From Pyrinomonadaceae bacterium (GTDB taxonomy: Bacteria; Acidobacteriota; Blastocatellia; Pyrinomonadales; Pyrinomonadaceae): DNA of 6,644 bases. Below are positions 1-4,924 of the stretch, piece after piece. Where the stretch lies: the NCBI GenBank assembly GCA_013812565.1, contig JACCTF010000985.1, forward strand, positions 1 through 6,644, read 5' to 3'. The stretch's first letter is position 1. Every line of letters starts with the position of its first letter. Position numbers and translations under genes: made by a program. The notes below the pieces were generated by a model. That model saw nothing but the letters and a program-made list of their open reading frames with translations. It made no database searches and had not been told where the DNA came from.

Positions 1-245
1 TGTTGATTGCTGGGCCACATGGAGAGTATCCAAGCGCTCTTGCAGAACTTTACTATTTCAGCAAGGGGCGTTGGAAAACAGTATTCCATGAAAATGGATT
101 CGAGATAAAGCACGTCACCGGCAACGATCTCTTTTATACCGGATACGGTCTGTTTCCTAACATACCGTTGGGGACTCGCCACACCATGGCCCGCTTTATG
201 GGTTCAGCTTGCTATGTTTATGTTACGCAAAAATCCGGCAGATGA
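1..245 (+). CDS. Probable SAM-dependent methyltransferase, C-terminal part (5' truncated)
   Basis: The reading frame is open from the left edge and ends at TGA 243-245, so only about the last 80 residues are visible and the true start lies outside. The TTG at position 3 is most likely an internal leucine. The visible segment has the look of the C-terminal part of class I (Methyltransf_11-like) methyltransferases found in polysaccharide clusters: a phrase GRWKTVFHENGFEI resembles the usual 'W..LFE..GF.v' strand-helix element, followed by LFYTGYGL and a final GSACYVYV strand. The SAM-binding glycine-rich motif would be upstream and cannot be checked. The stop overlaps the start of the next glycosyltransferase (ATGA, 242-245), which implies coupled translation and a joint role, plausibly methylating a sugar or the growing glycan. 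The family call is by resemblance; the substrate is unknown. Confidence 0.62.
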   Translation, partial: LIAGPHGEYPSALAELYYFSKGRWKTVFHENGFEIKHVTGNDLFYTGYGLFPNIPLGTRHTMARFMGSACYVYVTQKSGR

Positions 246-1387
246 TACGTGTTCTATTTTTGAATAGACGCTTTGAACCCGGGGGGGCCGAGCGGCAGCT
301 AATTGAACTGATTAAGGGAATGAACAAAACTCTCTTTTCAGTTGTGGTTGCGACTTTCTATGAGGGCGGGGCACTACATGCAGAGGTGAAGAGTATTGAT
401 GATGTGCTGTCAGTTTCGCTTCACAAAAAACGTCGGTGGGATGTGCTGCCGTTTGTATATCGATTGTGGAGTGAAGCGCGCAAACATAATCCCCAAATTG
501 TGCATGGTTATATTGGGGAAGCCAACGTGTTTTCGCTCTTAGCGGGACGGCTCGCGGGTGCCAAGGTTGTCTGGGGTGTACGCGCATCCAACATGGATTT
601 GAGTCGTTATAATTGGTTGTTTACTCTGACATTCCGCTTGGAGTGCTTCTTCTCTCGCTTCGCTGATCTCATCATCGTTAACTCCACCGCCGGTCGAGCA
701 TATCACCTGGCGCATGGGTTTCCTGCCGATAAAATGGTAGTTATTCACAACGGCATTGACACTGAACGGTTCAAACCCGACAGGGAAGCCGGGGCAAAGG
801 TACGAACTGAATGGGGAGTTTCAAAGGACACGATTTTGATAGGACTGATTGGGCGACTTGACCCGATGAAGGATCACCCGACGTTTCTACGAGCCGCTGC
901 ACTGATGTGCGAAGATCGGCGTGATGTACGCTTTGTCTGCGTGGGTAATGGGCAAGAGGATTATGTACGGCAGATGCAGCAGCTAACCCGTAAACTCGGC
1001 GTCTTCGAAAAAGTTATCTGGACAGGAGTTCGGGCAGATATGTCTGCGGTTTACGGTGCCCTAGATATTGCATCTTCTTCTTCCTCTTACGGCGAGGGCT
1101 TTTCGAATGTGATTGGAGAAGCGATGGCCTGCGGCGTCCCCTGCGTCGTGACGGATGTGGGAGATTCGGCCTTGATCGTCGGTGATGCTGGTATCGTTGT
1201 CCCACCGCATGACCCGGAGGCTCTGGCCGCCGGATGGAAGTTATGTTTGCAGAAAGATCGAATCGCAATGGGAATGAAAGCGCGCTTGAGAATCATCGAG
1301 GATTTTAGCGTGCAGCGTTTGGTCGAACAGACCGAAAACGCAATACTCCAAGTTGTCAGGAAAGAATCGCTCCGCTCCTCACCATAG
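242..1387 (+). CDS. GT-B fold glycosyltransferase, GT4-type (glycosyltransferase 1)
   Basis: This is a 381-residue protein, the usual size for a GT4 retaining glycosyltransferase that moves a sugar from a nucleotide-sugar donor to a glycan or lipid-linked acceptor at the cytoplasmic face of the inner membrane. The N-terminal acceptor domain begins with a beta strand, MIRVLFLN, and the loop GGAER (residues 14-18). The donor domain carries HNGIDTERF (169-177), IGRLDPMKDH (203-212, with Arg205 and Lys210 in the usual phosphate-binding places) and the EX7E motif EGFSNVIGE (Glu285 and Glu293), followed by AMACGVPCVVTDVGDSA. I chose ATG 242 because it makes an ATGA overlap with the preceding stop and puts the conserved first strand at residue 1; an in-frame ATG at 209 would add 11 residues inside the previous gene. 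No strong ribosome site is seen, consistent with coupling. There are no membrane segments. Donor and acceptor cannot be assigned. It is a paralogue of the next gene. Confidence 0.93.
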   Translation: MIRVLFLNRRFEPGGAERQLIELIKGMNKTLFSVVVATFYEGGALHAEVKSIDDVLSVSLHKKRRWDVLPFVYRLWSEARKHNPQIVHGYIGEANVFSLLAGRLAGAKVVWGVRASNMDLSRYNWLFTLTFRLECFFSRFADLIIVNSTAGRAYHLAHGFPADKMVVIHNGIDTERFKPDREAGAKVRTEWGVSKDTILIGLIGRLDPMKDHPTFLRAAALMCEDRRDVRFVCVGNGQEDYVRQMQQLTRKLGVFEKVIWTGVRADMSAVYGALDIASSSSSYGEGFSNVIGEAMACGVPCVVTDVGDSALIVGDAGIVVPPHDPEALAAGWKLCLQKDRIAMGMKARLRIIEDFSVQRLVEQTENAILQVVRKESLRSSP

Positions 1388-1388
1388 G

Positions 1389-1416
1389 TTGACATTTACT
1401 TGCCGTCAGTTATCCT
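1389..1416 (+). promoter_or_regulatory. Candidate sigma70-type promoter for glycosyltransferase 2
   Basis: A perfect -35 hexamer TTGACA (1389-1394) is followed after 16 bases by TATCCT (1411-1416), which matches four of six bases of the -10 consensus. It begins one base after the stop of glycosyltransferase 1 and would start transcription near 1423, giving a leader of about 30 bases before ATG 1455. It lies in the only real gap in the first half of the window. The call rests on pattern matching only, and read-through from upstream is also possible because I see no terminator. Confidence 0.45.
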
Positions 1417-1454
1417 TAAAAGCCTTTTTGATTCATAGCTTTCAGTAAGGACTA

Positions 1455-2810
1455 ATGACTTTTACATCAGGTGCTCCTGGGCTAAATCATTCCAATGGAA
1501 AGTCGCAGTCCCGAATTAACAGCGACTGCCTGTCGCAATCAAGTGCGAATCGCATAAAAACTCTGCACGTCATTAACGACCTCTCCATCGGCGGCGCTGA
1601 GATGATGCTTTACAAGCTGCTCTCTGCCATTAATCGAACGCGGTTCGATCCAGTGGTAATTTCTCTGATGAATCGGGGTGAGTTGCGCAGTCGCATTGAA
1701 GCTTTGGATATACCAGTCTATACGGTCGGTATGAAACCAGGCGTGCCGACGCCGGTTTCAATCTGGCGCTTGATCCGTTTGGTGCGCCGACTAGCGCCTG
1801 ATCTGATACAAGGTTGGTTGCCTCATGCAAATTTAGCTGCGCAGTTAACCAGCATGTTTGCTCCAGGACAGGTGTCCGTACTATGGAAAATTTCTCATAC
1901 GCCGTATCCATTGGATACTGAGAAACCGGTCACCGCGACAGCCATTAAACTATGCGCGCAACTATCAAATCTACCCGCAAAGATTCTTAATAACTCTCGA
2001 ACAAGCGCTGCTCAACACAAAGCTATCGGCTACCCATCCGACAAAACTTTAGTCATCCCTAATGGTTTCGATACAAATCTTTTCATCCCTTCGACCGAAG
2101 CTCACCGCAGCCTTCGCGCGGAGTTGGGTGTTGCCGAGGGGAGCCTTCTGATCGGCCTCATCGGGCGTTTTCATCCGATGAAAGATCATGCCAACTTTCT
2201 GCGTGCCGCGCGGTTATTACTGAGAGTTTATCCGGGCGTCCAGTTTGTTCTTTCCGGCAAAGACATCAACTGGAAAAACTCAGCTTTATGTAAACTGATT
2301 TACGATTTAGCGATTGTTGAGCGGGTGCATCTACTGGACGAGCGCGATGATATGCCGCGCTTGACGGCGGCTTTAGACATCGCCGCTTCTTCTTCTTACA
2401 GTGAAGGTTTTCCAAATGCAATCGGCGAGGCGATGGCGTGCGGCGTGCCCTGTGTGGTGACAGACGTAGGCGATTCGGCGTGGATGGTGGGCGAGTCGGG
2501 ACGCGTTGTGCCGGTGCGAAATTCAGAGGCGCTTGCCGATGCTTGGCGGGGGTTGATCGAGTTAGGACCAGAGAGCCGAGCAGCTTTGGGTCGCGCAGCA
2601 CGGGCGAGAGTGTTGGAACATTTTTCCCTCCGGTCAGTCGTCGCACAGTATGAGACGTTGTATGAGAATGTAATGGCCCAGAAAGCGAGCGGGCGAGCTG
2701 AGCAAAACGGGCATTACCATCGACTTGACAGATTCGCTCCGGCAAATGATCGCCGCCAAGAGGCAAGCAGCACGGCGGATGTCGGACGCTCCGCTCCATC
2801 CGAGCCTTGA
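1455..2810 (+). CDS. GT-B fold glycosyltransferase, GT4-type (glycosyltransferase 2)
   Basis: This 451-residue protein has the same architecture as its upstream neighbour and is clearly its paralogue. The core runs from about residue 34 to 408: first strand IKTLHVIND, GGAEM (46-50), PNGFDTNLF (202-210), IGRFHPMKDH (236-245, Arg238 and Lys243) and the EX7E motif EGFPNAIGE (Glu317 and Glu325) followed by AMACGVPCVVTDVGDSA. It is expected to add one sugar to a lipid-linked glycan in the cytoplasm; the donor is unknown. It is longer than a typical GT4 enzyme because of a hydrophilic Ser/Asn/Gln-rich lead of about 33 residues and a polar tail of about 40 residues after 408. No ATG, GTG or TTG lies between the chosen start and the conserved first strand, so the lead seems real if ATG 1455 is used. 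A ribosome site AAGGA (1447-1451) sits only 3 bases before that ATG, closer than normal. A candidate promoter lies at 1389-1416. Confidence 0.92.
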   Translation: MTFTSGAPGLNHSNGKSQSRINSDCLSQSSANRIKTLHVINDLSIGGAEMMLYKLLSAINRTRFDPVVISLMNRGELRSRIEALDIPVYTVGMKPGVPTPVSIWRLIRLVRRLAPDLIQGWLPHANLAAQLTSMFAPGQVSVLWKISHTPYPLDTEKPVTATAIKLCAQLSNLPAKILNNSRTSAAQHKAIGYPSDKTLVIPNGFDTNLFIPSTEAHRSLRAELGVAEGSLLIGLIGRFHPMKDHANFLRAARLLLRVYPGVQFVLSGKDINWKNSALCKLIYDLAIVERVHLLDERDDMPRLTAALDIAASSSYSEGFPNAIGEAMACGVPCVVTDVGDSAWMVGESGRVVPVRNSEALADAWRGLIELGPESRAALGRAARARVLEHFSLRSVVAQYETLYENVMAQKASGRAEQNGHYHRLDRFAPANDRRQEASSTADVGRSAPSEP

Positions 2811-2849
2811 CGGTAGAGGACAGCATCGCTCAAGAATCCTCGTACACTT

Positions 2850-3875
2850 ATGCGTACATTGTTCGTTACCGGCGGCGCGGGCTTCATCGGCTCGGCCTTC
2901 GTCAGATTAGTCTTAGATGAATTGCCTTCGTGCGAAGTCACAAACTTCGACGCGCTCACCTACGCCGGAAACCCAGACAATCTCACAGGCTTGGACGCGA
3001 GCCGCCATCACTTCGTGCGCGGCGACATCGCGGATCGTGAAGCGGTGCGCGCGGCGATGGCTGAAAATACTGATGCGATTATAAACTTCGCGGCCGAGTC
3101 GCATGTTGACCGCAGCATCACTTCGGCTGATGAGTTCTTGCGCACGAATGTTGTGGGCACGCAGGTGCTCCTTGATGCGGCGCGCGAACGCAAAGTGCGA
3201 CGCTTTGTGCAGGTCTCGACGGACGAAGTGATGGGAAGTTTGCCGGAAGATGGAAATGCTTACTTTACAGAGAATTCGCCGTATGAGCCGAACAGTCCTT
3301 ACGCGGCGTCGAAGGCGGCGGCTGAACATTTGGTGCGTGCGGCGCATCATACATTTAGCCTTGATACGGTGACGACTCGGTGCGGCAACAACTATGGCCC
3401 GCGCCAGTTTCCAGAGAAACTGATCCCGCTGGTTATCTCCAACGCCTTGCATGATGAGACGGTTCCGGTTTACGGCGATGGACGAAATGTGCGCGATTGG
3501 ATTTATGTCGAAGATCACTGCCGCGCGATTCTGCACGCTTTAGAAAAAGGACAGTCAGGCGCGATCTATAACATCGGCGCACGCAACGAGTGCCGGAATA
3601 TCGAAGTAGTGGAAGCGATTTTGAACAAGCTCGGCAAGCCGCTCTCACTGATCCGCTATGTCAAAGACCGGCTCGGTCATGATCGGCGGTATGCGATTGA
3701 TCCGGCAAAGACGGAAGCCGAACTCGGCTGGCTTCCTCTTGAGACATGGGAGAGCGGACTCCGAAAGACAATCGATTGGTACAAAGAGAATAGCGAGTGG
3801 ATCGCACGTACGCGTAGCGGAGCGTACCGCGAATTCTATGCGCGACAGTATGGAACGGAGGTCGGGGCAGATTGA
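2850..3875 (+). CDS. rmlB: dTDP-glucose 4,6-dehydratase RmlB
   Basis: This enzyme converts dTDP-D-glucose to dTDP-4-keto-6-deoxy-D-glucose, the second step towards dTDP-L-rhamnose. The 341-residue length is normal for RmlB. It is an extended short-chain dehydrogenase with a Rossmann NAD motif GGAGFIG (8-14), the RmlB-typical NFDALTYAGN segment (32-41), a DI pair after the third strand (59-60), AAESHVDRSI (81-90), the catalytic triplet Thr124-Asp125-Glu126 in STDEV, and the YxxxK pair Tyr151/Lys155. NNYGPRQFPEKLIP (180-193) and RNVRDWIYVEDH (212-223) are further family signatures. The residue after STDEV is Met128, where the family commonly has Tyr. ATG 2850 is placed directly before the first strand; no good ribosome site precedes it, and a GAGGA at 2815-2819 is too far away. 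The gene lies 39 bases after glycosyltransferase 2 and overlaps rmlD by four bases, so the two are almost surely co-translated. Confidence 0.96.
   Translation: MRTLFVTGGAGFIGSAFVRLVLDELPSCEVTNFDALTYAGNPDNLTGLDASRHHFVRGDIADREAVRAAMAENTDAIINFAAESHVDRSITSADEFLRTNVVGTQVLLDAARERKVRRFVQVSTDEVMGSLPEDGNAYFTENSPYEPNSPYAASKAAAEHLVRAAHHTFSLDTVTTRCGNNYGPRQFPEKLIPLVISNALHDETVPVYGDGRNVRDWIYVEDHCRAILHALEKGQSGAIYNIGARNECRNIEVVEAILNKLGKPLSLIRYVKDRLGHDRRYAIDPAKTEAELGWLPLETWESGLRKTIDWYKENSEWIARTRSGAYREFYARQYGTEVGAD
3857..3862 (+). promoter_or_regulatory. Ribosome binding site that fixes the TTG start of rmlD
   Basis: GGAGGT, a full anti-16S core match, lies inside the last codons of rmlB and 9 bases before TTG 3872. 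It is the strongest ribosome site in the window and supports the unusual TTG start of rmlD over the GTG at 3878, which would cut off the first two residues of the nucleotide-binding strand. Confidence 0.75.
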
Positions 3876-4723
3876 AAGTGTGTGTCACGGGCGCGGGCGG
3901 CATGGTCGGTCGTGCGATGGTTGAATGGTGCACCGGACAGGGCGATGAGGTCGCTGCGCACACTCATCAAAGCCTTGACATCGCAGACGCGGGAGCGGTT
4001 AACGCAGCGCTTCAAGGCATGCGGCCCGATGTGTTAATCAACTGCGCAGCATGGACTGATGTTGATGGTTGCGAGACTGATCACGAGGGCGCTTATGCAG
4101 TGAATGCGCTCGCAGTCGAGACGATGGCGGCAAACTGTCGACGAATTGGCGCGTCGTTTGTGACGATCTCCACGGATTATGTTTTCGACGGCTCGAAGCA
4201 GGGTTTTTACACACAGCGCGATGATCCAAATCCGCTGAGCGTCTATGGAGACGCCAAGCTTGAAGGCGAGCGGCGCGCGCAAGCTGCTTCGGCGCGCACA
4301 ATTGTGGTGCGAACCGGATGGATCTTCGGCGCGGGTGGACGCAACTTTCTCAGCCGTGTAATTGAACTGGCTGAGCGCGGCGAACGTCTTCAGGCAATCA
4401 GTGATGCTTACGGCACGCCGACCTATGCGCCTGATTTAGCGATGCGGTTGCGTGAACTGGCCGTGTGTGATGTGCCGGGCGTATACCACGTTACGAACAG
4501 CGGCGCGGGGGCAAGCTACGAAGAGTTTGCGCGTGCCGCGCTGGCCGCGAGCGGGCGCGAAACAGTTGTGATCGAGAGCGTGTCCTTGCGCGATCTGCGG
4601 CGGCCCGCGCCGCGCCCCCAAAACTCGCGTTTGAAGTGTCTCGTCTCGGAAGCGATGAATCTCGCGCCGCTGCCCGATTGGCGAAACGCGCTCAAAGATT
4701 TCGCCCTTCGAATCCATCAATGA
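3872..4723 (+). CDS. rmlD: dTDP-4-dehydrorhamnose reductase RmlD
   Basis: RmlD reduces dTDP-4-keto-L-rhamnose to dTDP-L-rhamnose with NAD(P)H, the last step of the pathway. The 283-residue length is typical. The N-terminal Rossmann motif is GAGGMVG (7-13, GxxGxxG spacing at Gly7, Gly10 and Gly13), followed by the family's SLDIAD (34-39), NCAAWTDVDGCE (57-68), STDYVFDG (100-107), the catalytic pair Tyr125/Lys129 in YGDAK, RTGWIFG (147-153) and the C-terminal RPAPRPQNS (244-252). The start is TTG 3872, which overlaps the rmlB stop as TTGA and is served by GGAGGT at 3857-3862. The protein is cytoplasmic. The absence of rmlA and rmlC next to it means that glucose-1-phosphate thymidylyltransferase and the 3,5-epimerase must be encoded elsewhere or outside the window. 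Some stretches are very G+C rich. Confidence 0.95.
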   Translation: MKVCVTGAGGMVGRAMVEWCTGQGDEVAAHTHQSLDIADAGAVNAALQGMRPDVLINCAAWTDVDGCETDHEGAYAVNALAVETMAANCRRIGASFVTISTDYVFDGSKQGFYTQRDDPNPLSVYGDAKLEGERRAQAASARTIVVRTGWIFGAGGRNFLSRVIELAERGERLQAISDAYGTPTYAPDLAMRLRELAVCDVPGVYHVTNSGAGASYEEFARAALAASGRETVVIESVSLRDLRRPAPRPQNSRLKCLVSEAMNLAPLPDWRNALKDFALRIHQ

Positions 4724-4736
4724 CAAATAACAGAAT

Positions 4737-4804
4737 GTTCGGAGTGCGAACTGCGGAGTTCTAAAACTAGAACAGGGTCATCCTCCGTAACCCCGAACTC
4801 CGTA
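4737..4804. repeat. Small cluster of inverted and direct repeats between rmlD and the co-polymerase gene
   Basis: Several overlapping symmetries occur in 68 bases. CGGAGTTC (4754-4761) is the exact reverse complement of GAACTCCG (4795-4802), and the pairing extends two bases further outward with one G-T wobble. GTTCTA (4758-4763) and TAGAAC (4768-4773) form a perfect 6-base-pair hairpin with loop AAAC. GAACT (4748-4752) and AGTTC (4757-4761) form another with a 4-base loop. CGGAGT occurs at 4740-4745 and 4754-4759, and CTCCGTA at 4783-4789 and 4798-4804. These folds are mutually exclusive. No T-tract follows, so it is not a standard intrinsic terminator. It may be a decayed repeat element, an RNA-level switch for read-through, or a protein-binding site. 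Confidence 0.5.
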
Positions 4805-4834
4805 CTTTGAACTATTAAGTCGGTTCGCCAGCGC

Positions 4835-4862
4835 TTGCCACAACACACGTCTTTGGTATCAT
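4835..4862 (+). promoter_or_regulatory. Candidate sigma70-type promoter for the co-polymerase/kinase gene
   Basis: TTGCCA (4835-4840, five of six consensus bases) and TATCAT (4857-4862, five of six) are separated by 16 bases. Transcription would start near 4869, leaving a leader of roughly 55 bases before ATG 4925. It is the best promoter match in the 201-base gap and lies just downstream of the repeat cluster, so the downstream gene could be expressed separately from rmlBD. Pattern match only. Confidence 0.5.
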
Positions 4863-4924
4863 GCACAACTCACGCGGGGCGCTCTACCGCTCAACGTCAC
4901 TTTAATTTGTAGGGTTTGAAAGCC

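Noticed and set aside
209..241. Upstream in-frame ATG giving glycosyltransferase 1 eleven extra residues
   Set aside because: The extra residues precede the conserved first strand, overlap the methyltransferase frame, and ATG 242 gives the classic ATGA coupling.
2266..2826. Open frame of 186 codons on the minus strand opposite glycosyltransferase 2
   Set aside because: The translation is Pro/Arg/Ser-rich and without a family signature; it is the shadow of the conserved donor domain coding strand.
2913..3536. Open frame of 207 codons on the minus strand opposite rmlB
   Set aside because: It lies wholly antisense to a gene with intact RmlB motifs, its translation is Arg/His-rich with no recognisable domain, and no ribosome site or promoter supports it.
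4758..4773. GTTCTA/TAGAAC hairpin as an intrinsic terminator for rmlD
   Set aside because: The stem is only 6 base pairs, A+T rich, and followed by AACAGGGTC rather than a run of T, so it does not meet the usual pattern.
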